DNA of 52,638 nucleotides from Limnothrix sp. CACIAM 69d (GCA_001913845.2 MKGP02000086.1:1-52638), one strand, 5' to 3'; positions 1-9,389 are shown, counted from the first letter of the stretch. Numbers and translations are program-made. Notes: a model not told the origin generated them from the letters alone.

Positions 1-314
1 TTGATTGATGCAAGAGGTCTAGTCATGGCCATGCCTGGCTGACCAATTTCAATCTCGCTTCCCAATTCATCAATCCTAATCAGCATGAACCCTGGAACCT
101 CAAAGCGACTGGCTTTGATGGCGACTATTTGATGGCGATTATTTAATACTAATCGATGGTATAAACCATGACTTCATAGCCCAAATTGAGCTAATTTCAA
201 AGCGGCCTGTTGTTAGCAATTTTTTTGAAATTGGCTGAAGTGTCTGCAAAAGATGCTGTTAAGTTCTGGTTTATACAATTAGTCGCCTGTTTTTAAAAGT
301 CAGGTTATGGTGAT
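1..314. other. Left-edge region without a recognised gene
   Basis: No convincing gene lies here. On the plus strand an open stretch from about position 9 runs to a TAA at 144-146 without an internal stop. It could be the C-terminal end of a gene that begins outside the window and is frameshifted at its 5' side, or it could be chance. The stretch after it is AT-rich and leads into a hairpin at 315-341. Confidence 0.3.
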
Positions 315-341
315 GAAGAATCCCTTCGCAGGGGGTTCTTC
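315..341 (+). terminator. Hairpin, possible terminator
   Basis: The inverted repeat GAAGAAtCCC / GGGgGTTCTTC has a 6-base loop (TTCGCA). No run of T follows, so this may be an mRNA-end structure rather than an intrinsic terminator. It lies 30 bases before a better terminator at 371-390. Confidence 0.35.
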
Positions 342-370
342 TCGGCTAATCTCGATCAAACTCAAGTAAT

Positions 371-390
371 CGCCGTTTGCGGCGGTTTTT
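371..390 (+). terminator. Rho-independent terminator
   Basis: A CGCCG stem, a TTTG loop and a CGGCG stem are followed by G and TTTTT. This is a compact intrinsic terminator for transcription entering from the left. A TTG at 377 that could formally open the next reading frame lies inside this hairpin, which argues for a start further downstream, at 425 or 431. Confidence 0.55.
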
Positions 391-424
391 CATCCCTTTT
401 CAACAGCAGCGTGATTTGGAACGA

Positions 425-763
425 ATGTTAATGGATACCGTGACTGTGCAAGATTTGGCAGCCTATTTGCGCGAACCGACCGGTCTGGTGCAACTGGTGG
501 ATGTGCGGGAACCCCAAGAATTGGCCCTGTCGCAACTTCCTGGATTTATTAATTTGCCCCTGAGTGAATATGAGCAATGGAGCACCATGATCGAATCAAT
601 CCTGAACTTTGATCAGGAAACCTGGGTGATCTGTCACCACGGGTTGCGATCGGCTCAAATGTGTCAGTGGCTGGAGGGGAAGGGTTGTCAAATTGTGAAA
701 AACATCACAGGCGGCATTCATGCCTATGCCATAGAGATCGATCGCTCAGTGCCCCTTTACTAG
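425..763 (+). CDS. Rhodanese-like domain protein
   Basis: Single-domain rhodanese-like protein of 112 residues. The family transfers or carries sulfane sulfur on a catalytic cysteine and is usually cytoplasmic. The sequence shows the N-terminal LVDVREPQEL motif (about residues 24-34) and an active-site loop VICHHGLRS with the cysteine near residue 70. The C-terminal GGIHAYAIEIDRSVPLY is typical of small cyanobacterial members. The frame opens earlier with a TTG at 377, but that codon is inside a terminator hairpin; ATG 425 or ATG 431 is more likely. The gene stands alone and converges on the diguanylate cyclase gene. The physiological sulfur donor and acceptor cannot be told from sequence. 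Confidence 0.85.
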   Translation: MLMDTVTVQDLAAYLREPTGLVQLVDVREPQELALSQLPGFINLPLSEYEQWSTMIESILNFDQETWVICHHGLRSAQMCQWLEGKGCQIVKNITGGIHAYAIEIDRSVPLY

Positions 764-811
764 GTTTTCTCTGGAGTTACTGAGATCTCTCAACTAAACA
801 GAACGCGATTT

Positions 812-970
812 GATTGGCTGAAATTGGCTGAATGATCTGAATCTGAAGTTAATTGACGTGATCTGAAGTTTCTGAAATTGGCTGAATGATCTGAATCTGA
901 AGCTGAAGTTAATTGACGTGATCTAAAGTTGCTGAAATTGGCTGAATGATCTGAAGTTGCTGAAGTGAAT
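812..970. repeat. Degenerate CTGAA-based tandem repeat, 54/60-bp period
   Basis: Three consecutive units start CTGAAATTGGCTGAATGATC at 818, 872 and 932. The first spacing is 54 bases and the second is 60; the difference is one extra 6-base CTGAAG step. Each unit is itself built from CTGAA-type hexamers plus the segment TTAATTGACGTGATCT. It fills the gap between the convergent rhodanese and diguanylate cyclase genes and has no credible coding role. Confidence 0.85.
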
Positions 971-1004
971 TGAGTTGCCCTGAGTTGATCCCACACCACA
1001 GAAC

Positions 1005-3002
1005 TCAGTGGGACAACTCGCCACTTGGGCAAGCTCGGTTGCGACCACGGGTTTTGGCTTCAAACAGGGCCAAGTCAGCCGCAGCCACCAGCGCCGAGGG
1101 ATCCAAATTGGCACGCGGAATCAGACTGGCGGCCCCCAAGCTGAGGGTCACAATTGAAGCTACGGGCGAATAGGCGTGGGGAATTTGCAAGTCGCGAATC
1201 GTTTCGAGAATGCCATGCGCCACCGTCATGGCTCCGTCGATGTGGGTTTCCGGCAAAATCACCGCAAATTCTTCCCCCCCATAACGAAATGTGAGATCCG
1301 TTGATCGCTTCACAGCCTGGGCGATCGAGCGGGCTACCTGGCGCAGGCAATCATCCCCCGCTAAATGGCCATAACGATCGTTATAGGTTTTGAACGAGTC
1401 AATATCACCCACCAAGATTGCCAGGGGCGATTGTTGACGCAAGGCCCTTTGCCACTCTCGGGCCAGGGCCTCATCGAAACTGCGGCGGTTGGAAATGCCC
1501 GTCAGGCCATCCAACGTAGCCAGCCGTTCCAACTTTCGGTTGGCCAACTCCAACCGTCGATATAGCTCCGCCTGTTGAATCGCGATCGCCAGTTGGCCGG
1601 CCAATTGCTTCAAAAACTCAATTTCCCAGGCTTGCCAACTGTGCGGTTCGTGCCACTGATACACCACCAACAGTCCCCACTGATCATCTCCAAGCGGATT
1701 AGGTGCATGTCCCGTGGTGGCCCCGCCTTCTGGGCGATCGTCCATTTTCAGCGGCAATACCGGCACCGCTTCCCCTCGCAAAATGGGTACGGCTAAGATG
1801 GCACGCACCCCCGCCTGGGAAATGGCATCCCGGTAAGCAGCCGGCCAGCGATCGTCCGCCAACACATCTTCCACCTCCCAGATCTCATGCTTCACGAGGT
1901 AGAGCAACCGCTCCAGGCCCACCCCGTCGGTCACCGCCTCGCTGCCACAGACTGGACGAGCGGCATCACGGCAATTCATCGCCGATAGCTCCAGCGCATG
2001 GGTGCTAGATGGGTCAGCGTCCGATCGACTCGCCATCCCCGCCGGAGTCAAGTGACGATAGATGGCCGTTTGATCCACCCCCAACACTTCGCGCACCGTT
2101 TGCACCGTCGTTTGCAGAATTTCCCCCAAATCTAGCGATCGGCGAATTTGCTGGGTCACTTGGCTTAGGAGTTGTTCCCGTTCCGCCTGTTGCCACAGCA
2201 GGGCCTCCGCCTGTTGCCGTTCTGTAATATCCGTAATCACACCCAGCAGTTGCCGTTGGGTTGAGTTGGGCAACATCAAAGGCTTTTTAATGGTTTGAAA
2301 CCAGCGCACTTCGCCCGTTGAGCTGCGGCGCGGCTCCTGGGCAATATATTTTTCTTGCATGGTTTCAATAATCGATTCTTCCTCCCGCTGGCTATGTTGC
2401 ACCTGGGCCGAGTTTCCGCCCAGTTCTGCCTCTGTTTTGCCCAGCATTCGCCCGGGCGTTGTGTTGTAAAACGTTGCCAAAGCTTCATTAACTAGGGTGA
2501 ATCGCCCCCGTTCATCCTTCACAAAAATAAAGTTTGGGTTCGCGTCAACAATTGCCCGCAAAAACGACTCCTGCCGTTGCAATTCTTCGCGGTTGTGGCG
2601 CAGGTCATCCAAAATTTGTTGCCGCTCGATCGCATAGCGCATGGCCCGCGACAGCAAATTTGGCCGCAATTCATCTTTTAAAAGGTAGTCTTGGGCCCCT
2701 TCGCGCAAGGAAGCCAACCCGATCGCCTCGTCATCCAACCCCGTCAGCACCACGATCGGCACATCAGCCACCGCCGATCGCACCCGCCGAATCGTATCCA
2801 GCCCGTAGCTATCCGGCAGGGCCAAGTCCAACAGCACAATATCGTACCGCCGTTGATTCAACAGCGTCAGGGCATCGCTCAGACGATCGACCCTTCGCCA
2901 ACGAAACCCTTGGGTCGTCACCTTCGCCAAAATCATTTCCAATAATCGCGCATCCGTGGGATTGTCTTCCACGACCAGCACTTCAATCGCTGAGTCCCCC
3001 AC
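1005..3002 (-). CDS. REC-PAS-GAF-GGDEF response regulator (diguanylate cyclase)
   Basis: 665-residue cytoplasmic regulator predicted to make cyclic di-GMP from two GTP. Domains in order: a receiver at residues 5-125 with the phospho-acceptor aspartate in IVLLDLALP (about D59), a PAS domain at about 145-265, a GAF domain at about 275-485, and a C-terminal GGDEF domain. The catalytic motif is GGEEF near 575-579. It is preceded by RSTD five residues upstream, the usual product-inhibition I-site. The GAF has cyanobacteriochrome-like flanks but lacks the Cys-His pair that binds bilin. The start is GTG at 3002 with a strong AGGAGG 11 bases upstream. It lies last in a row of three signalling genes on this strand, so it may be an output of the same pathway; that link is inferred from position. 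Confidence 0.93.
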   Translation of the reverse strand: MGDSAIEVLVVEDNPTDARLLEMILAKVTTQGFRWRRVDRLSDALTLLNQRRYDIVLLDLALPDSYGLDTIRRVRSAVADVPIVVLTGLDDEAIGLASLREGAQDYLLKDELRPNLLSRAMRYAIERQQILDDLRHNREELQRQESFLRAIVDANPNFIFVKDERGRFTLVNEALATFYNTTPGRMLGKTEAELGGNSAQVQHSQREEESIIETMQEKYIAQEPRRSSTGEVRWFQTIKKPLMLPNSTQRQLLGVITDITERQQAEALLWQQAEREQLLSQVTQQIRRSLDLGEILQTTVQTVREVLGVDQTAIYRHLTPAGMASRSDADPSSTHALELSAMNCRDAARPVCGSEAVTDGVGLERLLYLVKHEIWEVEDVLADDRWPAAYRDAISQAGVRAILAVPILRGEAVPVLPLKMDDRPEGGATTGHAPNPLGDDQWGLLVVYQWHEPHSWQAWEIEFLKQLAGQLAIAIQQAELYRRLELANRKLERLATLDGLTGISNRRSFDEALAREWQRALRQQSPLAILVGDIDSFKTYNDRYGHLAGDDCLRQVARSIAQAVKRSTDLTFRYGGEEFAVILPETHIDGAMTVAHGILETIRDLQIPHAYSPVASIVTLSLGAASLIPRANLDPSALVAAADLALFEAKTRGRNRACPSGELSH

Positions 3003-3960
3003 CGCTGAATTAACCTCCTAGATCCTGTGGCCGCGCGATCGTGAGTGGCATAGCATGACTGACCTCAAATGACCTCGATCGTTGCCAACTTCAGCCTAAC
3101 CACCCAAACCTCAACCCCCAAGGGGATTGATTGGCAAAATTGCCGCCACCGGTTTGCCTAATCATTTCCGCCCATTCAACTCCAGCAGTCCTCCCACCCA
3201 GAAAGCAACCAGACCTTGGGGGCGGTTGTCTAGCAGAATCCCAGTGATCCTACTCATTTAACCAACCCCATGACCAGAACTTTCCCAAAGGTAAAGGCAA
3301 AGTAAAGGCATAGCCGAATATCCTTGGAAGTTCGGCTCGTTAGGTCTATCTCATGCAAATTCCTGCCCTATACATCATGACCCATCTTTTTAAGACCAAC
3401 CTTAAACTGGGAAGTCTTAGCAAGTGAGCTAATCAAACTCATGATTTTCGTCTAAGTATTAACGAGAGAAGCCTACCAATCAATATTCTTGGATTGTTTT
3501 TACGCTGTGATAGAAACATCACTGTCCTTAAATATTTTCAGGATCAATCATGCGCTCTCGATAGGTCAATTGTTCAGTATTAACCCAAATTAACCCAAGC
3601 ATGGTCAAGGGATGTCTGGACAATGTGCGAAATGCTACCAGAGTGATTACAGAGTGAAATATATCAACTTTAGCTAATGATTCGATTGCCAGTGGTCAAG
3701 TTTAGTTATGCAGACCGCTCGTCCAATCTGTTTGATTTCTTTCTAGGCAACAACCATATTAAACTCAACTGATTCGTCAAACAGACAACCAAACAAATAA
3801 CAATATAAATTGATTTTTGTATCAAGAATTGGTATGATTTTACATCACCATTTCAAGTTTTATATTGTCAGCAATGAAAAATTATCTATTTCATTTTCAG
3901 GGTTTATTTTTAGGCTTCATTTCCAGGATTTATTTCCAAGCAGTCAACTAATGATGACTT
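3003..3960. other. Long intergenic region, AT-rich in its right half
   Basis: About 950 bases between two signalling genes on the minus strand. The leftmost 25 bases hold the ribosome binding site of the diguanylate cyclase. No tRNA, hairpin with T-run, or conserved open frame was recognised. Only short A-rich runs and a small direct repeat of AAAGGYA (around 3289-3312) were noted. A promoter for the cyclase gene must lie here, but no clear -35/-10 pair was seen. Confidence 0.4.
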
Positions 3961-4401
3961 TTAGAACTTTGGAGAGGGTAATTTCACAGAACGTAACCAA
4001 AACGCCTCGATCGCCAATAGCGTTTCTAACAGACTATGTAAACTATCTGGCTTGGTAATGTAGGCATTGGCTTGCAATTCATAGCATCTGCGAATATCTT
4101 CCTCTTGATCAGAAGTGGTCATAACAATGACAGGAATAATTTTGAGTGATGGATGTTTTTTAATTGCTTCTAAGACCTCATAGCCACTACGGCGGGGTAG
4201 GTTCAAATCTAAAAGAATTAAGTCGGGCCAGTATTTTTCAGGAACTAATGCTGTTTTTTCTAAAAACTTGATTGCTTCTTCGCCATCTCGCACCAAGTGT
4301 AATCGATGGGGAATGTTCAGCCGTCCAAATAGCCTTTCTGTTAGCCTGGCATCAACCGCTGAATCTTCAATGAGTAAAACTTCAATATTTTTTGCTGGCA
4401 T
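3961..4401 (-). CDS. Rcp1-like single-domain response regulator
   Basis: 146-residue stand-alone receiver protein. Residues 7-130 carry the receiver fold: acidic pair in IEDS (about 12-13), phospho-acceptor D65 in LILLDLNLPR, the conserved Thr in VMTTSD and Lys near 117 in YITKPD. The C-terminal extension EAFWLRSVKLP matches the tail of Rcp1, the response regulator partner of the cyanobacterial phytochrome Cph1, which serves in dimerisation (family knowledge). The gene follows the histidine kinase gene by about 400 bases on the same strand, and that kinase has a Cph1-type transmitter. The two are therefore likely cognate, although the long gap may mean separate promoters. Confidence 0.92.
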   Translation of the reverse strand: MPAKNIEVLLIEDSAVDARLTERLFGRLNIPHRLHLVRDGEEAIKFLEKTALVPEKYWPDLILLDLNLPRRSGYEVLEAIKKHPSLKIIPVIVMTTSDQEEDIRRCYELQANAYITKPDSLHSLLETLLAIEAFWLRSVKLPSPKF

Positions 4402-4802
4402 TATAACGACATCCTAACAATCTGGTCACTGCCTGCTCATTTGCTGAAAGGGGTAATGATTCTGAAATTGGGGGTCATTATTAATGGGATTATATTCCTA
4501 TTGACTCATTATTCCTATTCACTCACAAACTCACTCATTCACCAATCTTTCGATCGATCAACAAACCCTGCACAGCTCGATCGAGACCCCCTCGATTGAG
4601 AAATTCTGCTGTTGTTTGGCAATTACTCCATTAAACCCACTCAACCAGTTCAGCCCCTTGCGCTCATGGCACTCATTGGGCTGGCCCAACTCAAATGATT
4701 GGACAATTCAATAACAATCATTGGCTTTAATGACATGGCCAAGAACCTATGGCACGGGCCGATCGAGCGGAATTAAACATCAATCCTACAGGGTTGCGAT
4801 CG
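4402..4802. other. Intergenic region between histidine kinase and response regulator
   Basis: About 400 bases with direct runs of TCACTCA-like sequence (4500-4540) and no open frame of note. No clear terminator for the kinase gene and no clear promoter for the regulator gene were identified. Confidence 0.35.
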
Positions 4803-7800
4803 CTAGCTGGGGCTAAAACTTAGCTCAGTGACGGGAATGGTTTCAGGCTGGTCGGGAATCGTAAACCAGAATGATGATCCTTGGCCGAGTTGAGATTGCA
4901 CCCCGATCGAGCCACCGTGACGCTCAATAATTTTCCGACAGATGGCTAACCCAATGCCAGTCCCTTCATATTCTTCACGGTTATGGAGTCTTTGGAAAAT
5001 ATTAAAAATTCGCTCGCTATATTGTGGGTCAATTCCAATGCCATTATCAATGACTTGAAAACGCCAATGATGTTCTTCATGATCGGCAGTAATGGTAATG
5101 ACAGGATTGGATTTGCCCCGAAATTTTAGGGCATTGCCAATTAGGTTTTGAAAAAGCTGTGCTAATTGCATGGCATCGGCCAAAACAATGGGCAAATTTT
5201 TAGCCTGAATAGTGGCCTGATTATCTTGAATTGCCAATCGCAAATTATTAAGTACGACATCAATAATCTGGCTGCAATCCACCGGTTCTAGGGTTCGGCC
5301 GCGAGTTTCTACTCTGGAATAGGCCAAAAGATCTCGAATCAGTTGGCGCATTCGTTGGCCACTATCGATGATGAATTGCAAATATTCTTGGGCATTTTGA
5401 TCAAGCTGGGGGGCGCATTCTTCCGTGAGCATTTCTGAGAAAGCAATGATGCCACGGAGGGGTTCTTGCAAGTCATGGGAAGCGACGTAGGCAAATTGCT
5501 GGAGCTGTTCGTTGGAGCGCCGCAATCCTTCAATGGCTCTGGTGCGTTCTTCAAGGAGGTGGGCTTGGTAAAGGGCAATGCTCAGTTGTCCGGCCAGTTG
5601 TTGCAACAGGTCAATTTCAAAGGAAGTCCAATGCCTTGGCCCTTGACATTGCTGAAGGCAAAGCAGTCCCAACAGAATGGTGGCCGGCTGTAGGCGATCG
5701 GTCAGCACTTCCGGGGGCACAAATCCAAGGGCACTGGGATTGAAGTGAACGGCGGCGATGGTGACGGGGACGATCACTTGGCTACGAATGCTGAGGCTGT
5801 CGATGCAACTGCGCTGCTCGGGGGACAGTTGCAGTTGGGTGAGGTCGTCTTCGCAGGAAATTTGCCCCTGCCAGTAGCGATCGAGGTTGGGGTGGGTGTT
5901 GTCTAGGTTGAGGGTGCAACACCAGGTGTGGCTGGGGTCGATCGCCCCAAAGGGCTGGGCGAGGGCTTCGGCGGCGATCGATCCGTTGCCGTCCGCTTGG
6001 CAACGGTAAAACATCACGCGATCGGCTTTGAGGGTTTTTTGCAGTTCGCTGACCGTGCGCCCCAAGATCACCTGAATATCCAAGGATTGGCGAATTTTGA
6101 AGGCGATCGAGGCGAGCAGTTGCCGATAGCGGTTTTGGTTGTTGCGCTGGAGGGCGGCTTCTCGCTCTTGGGTAATGTCACGGGCACTGCCCAGGAGCTT
6201 AATCACACGGTTCCAGGCATCGCGGATGGGCACTAAGCTGGTGTGCCAAATTCGCTGTTTGCCCCGAATCATCAGTTCTTCTTCGCACCGGATGGTGTCC
6301 CGGCCGGCCACGCAGGCTCGAAATCGGGCGATGATCGGCGTGGCACAACTGGGGGGAAACAGGTCTTGGGGCGATCGACCGATGATGTGGGTGGCGCGGT
6401 GTTCCAAGGCCCGTTCAAAGGCGGGGTTCACGGTTTCGTAGGTGAAGCGTCCATCTGGGTGGACATTAACCAGAAAAATTCGTTCGTCCGATCGCTCAAA
6501 AATGCTGGAGTAGAGCGCTTCGGAGGCTCGCAGTCGATCTTGGGTGGCTTGGCGATCGTACCAGGCGTAGATGGTGTCCCCAATGGTTTGCAAAATTTGC
6601 AGGTCTTGGGCTAACCAGGAACGCGCTTGATGAACACAAAGCACCAAGGCTCCCCAGAGAGCATCCCGGCGATCGTGAATGGCGGCAATGAGTACGGAGT
6701 TGGCCCCCAAGCAGTTGAGCCACTCGGTCACGGCGGAATCTTCCGATTGCAGGGCCTGCCGGGACTCAATCACCACGGCGCGATCGCGCCCCAATTGCTC
6801 AGTCCAAAGGGACGGCAAATGGCCCCCAAGGCGGTTAAAGTCTCGTACCACCGGCATTTGATTCTCTTCATGCCACTCGCAGGCCAAATTCAACAGGGGA
6901 CGTTCCATGGGCCCATGGAGCAGCAAAACCCGATCGGCTAGCATGGCTCGTCCCACCGCTTCCAAAACAGACCCAAACCGCACATCATCATCGGCAGTCA
7001 CCAACAGACGCGCCACATAGGCCACCACGCTTTCCAGACTGAGGCGATAGCGCAAGTCTGCTTCAACCCGCTTGCGATCGCTCACATCCCGAATAGCGAC
7101 GGCATAGGCCGGCTCCCCCAACCACTCGATCGGGGACACATTCAAATCGCCCACGCCCACGGAACCATCGGGGTGCAGAATATCAATTTCTGTGGTTTTC
7201 TCGGAGCCGATCGGAATTCCCAGGTGTTCGCCCACCAACTGTTCCGGCGATCGCCCAAAAAGCTGACAGGCCGCCGGGTTGGCATAGTCAATTCGCCCCT
7301 CGCGGTTCACAATCACGATCCCATCGATCGTGTGATCCAACACCTGATCCAAGACCGCTAACCAAGATTGGGATGCGGCTTGAGACCAATCGGCTGCTCC
7401 CAAGGTTGGCAGGCGATCGCCTTGAATGGCGGTAATTTCGCCCTCGGTGGGCACGATTTTCGGCCCGTTGCCCTCGGCACTTGGGGTAGGCGGCATAGCA
7501 ACCGCCTCGATCGAGTTTTCGGGGGAAACTTCAGGGTTAACTCCGGGGCTGGTGTCAACGTTAATTTCGGGATGAATTCCAGGATCAGAGCTGGTTTTCG
7601 GTCTAATTTCAGGCCTAATCTCAGGTCTAATCTCAGGGTCGGTGAACAAACTCTCAGCGGCCATCCCAGCCCGATCGCTGCTAGGGCCCGAAAAACTGCC
7701 CCCCAAGGCAATTCTCAAGCCGGGCAGCACAGTGGTTGACGGCACTCCGGGCCACTGGCCGGCGGGGGTGGTCGGCGGGGCTTGCGGTTGCCGGCCCACG

Positions 7801-8525
7801 GGTGCAACGGATGGCAACCCGATCGTCAATTCTGAATCGTCACTGGGTTGCAAGCCCGATCCCGAACGCGCTGGCAAGGCCGGTTCCCATGGGGAGATCG
7901 GTTGGGTAGAGTCATCATCTTCCCGATCGCAACTGGCCGTGGCGAGCAGGGGTTGCTCGATCGAAGGCAACCCCAGGGCGCAATTGATAACTGCATCGGG
8001 GATGATGCCCGGAGTTGCCCCCGTCCTTGAGTGGGGAGTTGGGTTGATCGTCGAGTTTTCGATCGGGCTGGCGATCGGGCTGCTGGCCAATTGGGTTCCT
8101 GAATTCGGTTTCTCTGCATTGGCACGCACAATCACCACAGCGGAATCCGCGATTTCACCCACTTCTTCCGCAAAAGGAGCCGCCAACGCCAACTGCCGTT
8201 CCCAATTAGCCAACACTCCTTGCACCAACCGCAACGATCGCCCCAACCGGATCAGGCCTCCCGTTGCCGCCAACGCCGACCACACCAAAGCATCCAGCGC
8301 ACCCGCCTCAATGACCGCCACCTCCGCAGCGGGCGAGTCCACCAACACCACCAACAAGCGGGCGATCGAGACCTGATATTGTTCATCAGCCATCCCGGGC
8401 AAGGGCATCGCAACCGGTGACCCAGAGGGGAGCAAACACCGCCACAACGGCTCTCCCTGCTCATTCACCACCGCCCCATCCACCACCAACAACCCCGTTG
8501 GCCACAGGGAACTGTCATTCGCCAA
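4803..8525 (-). CDS. Multi-PAS/GAF sensor histidine kinase, main open frame
   Basis: 1240 codons of a large soluble histidine kinase. In order: a degenerate receiver-like region (residues 1-115), a Pro/Glu/Ser-rich linker (about 120-370) with a 12-base tandem repeat encoding EIRP units, PAS (380-490), GAF (505-650), PAS (665-795), a second GAF (800-995), HisKA with VASHDLQEPLR (H1017), and HATPase_c with NLIGNALKF, VIDNGIGID and EGTGIGLA motifs. The transmitter is of the Cph1 type. The second GAF resembles cyanobacteriochrome GAFs but has SPEQ where the chromophore Cys-His usually sits, so bilin binding is doubtful. The frame opens only with TTG 8525, directly behind an in-frame TGA. The true 5' end seems to lie in another frame upstream (see 8549-8668). 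Confidence 0.9.
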   Translation of the reverse strand: MANDSSLWPTGLLVVDGAVVNEQGEPLWRCLLPSGSPVAMPLPGMADEQYQVSIARLLVVLVDSPAAEVAVIEAGALDALVWSALAATGGLIRLGRSLRLVQGVLANWERQLALAAPFAEEVGEIADSAVVIVRANAEKPNSGTQLASSPIASPIENSTINPTPHSRTGATPGIIPDAVINCALGLPSIEQPLLATASCDREDDDSTQPISPWEPALPARSGSGLQPSDDSELTIGLPSVAPVGRQPQAPPTTPAGQWPGVPSTTVLPGLRIALGGSFSGPSSDRAGMAAESLFTDPEIRPEIRPEIRPKTSSDPGIHPEINVDTSPGVNPEVSPENSIEAVAMPPTPSAEGNGPKIVPTEGEITAIQGDRLPTLGAADWSQAASQSWLAVLDQVLDHTIDGIVIVNREGRIDYANPAACQLFGRSPEQLVGEHLGIPIGSEKTTEIDILHPDGSVGVGDLNVSPIEWLGEPAYAVAIRDVSDRKRVEADLRYRLSLESVVAYVARLLVTADDDVRFGSVLEAVGRAMLADRVLLLHGPMERPLLNLACEWHEENQMPVVRDFNRLGGHLPSLWTEQLGRDRAVVIESRQALQSEDSAVTEWLNCLGANSVLIAAIHDRRDALWGALVLCVHQARSWLAQDLQILQTIGDTIYAWYDRQATQDRLRASEALYSSIFERSDERIFLVNVHPDGRFTYETVNPAFERALEHRATHIIGRSPQDLFPPSCATPIIARFRACVAGRDTIRCEEELMIRGKQRIWHTSLVPIRDAWNRVIKLLGSARDITQEREAALQRNNQNRYRQLLASIAFKIRQSLDIQVILGRTVSELQKTLKADRVMFYRCQADGNGSIAAEALAQPFGAIDPSHTWCCTLNLDNTHPNLDRYWQGQISCEDDLTQLQLSPEQRSCIDSLSIRSQVIVPVTIAAVHFNPSALGFVPPEVLTDRLQPATILLGLLCLQQCQGPRHWTSFEIDLLQQLAGQLSIALYQAHLLEERTRAIEGLRRSNEQLQQFAYVASHDLQEPLRGIIAFSEMLTEECAPQLDQNAQEYLQFIIDSGQRMRQLIRDLLAYSRVETRGRTLEPVDCSQIIDVVLNNLRLAIQDNQATIQAKNLPIVLADAMQLAQLFQNLIGNALKFRGKSNPVITITADHEEHHWRFQVIDNGIGIDPQYSERIFNIFQRLHNREEYEGTGIGLAICRKIIERHGGSIGVQSQLGQGSSFWFTIPDQPETIPVTELSFSPS
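7596..7640 (-). repeat. 12-base tandem repeat encoding EIRP units
   Basis: Inside the kinase linker the coding strand repeats a 12-base unit of the type CCTGAGATTAGA about three times, giving repeated Glu-Ile-Arg-Pro. It lies in a low-complexity linker and could vary in copy number without harming the flanking domains. Confidence 0.7.
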
Positions 8526-8548
8526 CCATTGCTGCTGGGCGATCGCCC

Positions 8549-8668
8549 GTCAACGATCGAAGCAGCCTGGGCCCAGTGCGTATCCACCTGCGCCAGCCAC
8601 TGCACCACCTGCTCTGCCCGATCGCGATCGGCACAGACCACCGTTGTTGGCAAAACCCGATATTCCAT
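8549..8668 (-). pseudogene. 5' end of the histidine kinase gene, displaced by an apparent frameshift
   Basis: From ATG 8668 a frame encodes about 40 residues beginning MEYRVLPTTVVCADRDRAEQ, which look like the first strand and helix of a receiver-like domain. At 8546-8551 the coding strand reads GTTGACGGGCGATCG. Adding one C there (GACCGG) would join this frame to RAIAQQQW and then directly to the main kinase frame. As it stands, the main frame meets TGA at 8550-8552. The simplest reading is one gene, 4803-8668, with a one-base deletion that is either real or an assembly error. A G-rich segment (GGGAG) lies just before this ATG. Confidence 0.7.
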
Positions 8669-9129
8669 CTCCCAATGGTACGCAGAACCGCCAATCGCGT
8701 GCTGCAACCTCAAACACCCAAATTAAACCTCAACCAAACCACAAATTCTGTCAGCTACCAATCTTGGCAGCTATTGTCAACCGCCATACCTTCAACAGTG
8801 ATCCAGTATTTTCTCTAGCGACCTTTTGCAGGGTTTCCTAAATTGGGCGATTGAAAAACACCGACCCATATCTAAATCAACATTCAAACAAATCAACGTC
8901 CAAATTAATATACAGACTGAACAGAAATCAAATTTCAGTCCTTGAATCATCATCCCAGTGCCATTAAATCACCCTTAAAGCACCATCGATCCGAATTGAG
9001 CATGGTTAAATAAACCATGAACGCTGGTCAAGGACTGGCGAAAGTTACCAATTCCTCAGTTCTTGACTCGTGATTCTTCCGCTCTTGTTAACTTCCATTC
9101 TTCTCTAGACTTTATTTTTCCTCAGAGCC
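8669..9129. other. Divergent intergenic region with inverted repeats
   Basis: Region between the kinase (leftward) and the small gene at 9130 (rightward). Two inverted repeats are visible: GACTGAA/TTCAGTC at 8915-8940, and a tight CATGGTT-AAATA-AACCATG at 9001-9019. The latter is a possible operator upstream of the small gene. No clear promoter boxes were identified. Confidence 0.4.
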
Positions 9130-9336
9130 ATGGCCGAATCTCTCGCGCTGATTGACGATGACAACTGGGCTGCCAACTTAGAGCAAGTGATTCGTAATGC
9201 TCAAGATGGCGACACCATTATTGTTCCCAATTTTTCAGTTCAAGCCCTTGCTGAACGCGCCAAAGACGAGCTGTATCCTGACAAACTACTGCTCTTTGTG
9301 GTTCCGGAAAACACTAGCTCCGAAGTTGGCAATTAG
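9130..9336 (+). CDS. Small uncharacterised protein
   Basis: A 68-residue acidic protein beginning MAESLALIDDDNWAANLEQV. It has no membrane segment, no cysteine and no recognised domain. The middle (AQDGDTIIVPNFSVQALAERA) looks like a strand-helix element. It resembles small hypothetical proteins of cyanobacteria, but no function is known to me. The ATG is preceded by TTCCTCAGAGCC without a strong ribosome binding site. It stands alone, with an inverted repeat at 9001-9019 about 110 bases upstream that might be regulatory. Confidence 0.6.
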   Translation: MAESLALIDDDNWAANLEQVIRNAQDGDTIIVPNFSVQALAERAKDELYPDKLLLFVVPENTSSEVGN

Positions 9337-9389
9337 GTGCAATTAAACCAGCATCATCAAACATCAATCAGCAGACTGCACCAAACCAA

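Noticed and set aside
6-146. Possible C-terminal coding fragment at the left edge
   Set aside because: Only 45 codons without a stop, no recognisable motif, and an in-frame TGA at its left end; chance cannot be excluded.
3810-4058. Plus-strand 82-codon frame
   Set aside because: It overlaps the end of the clear Rcp1-like gene and reads AT-rich spacer sequence.
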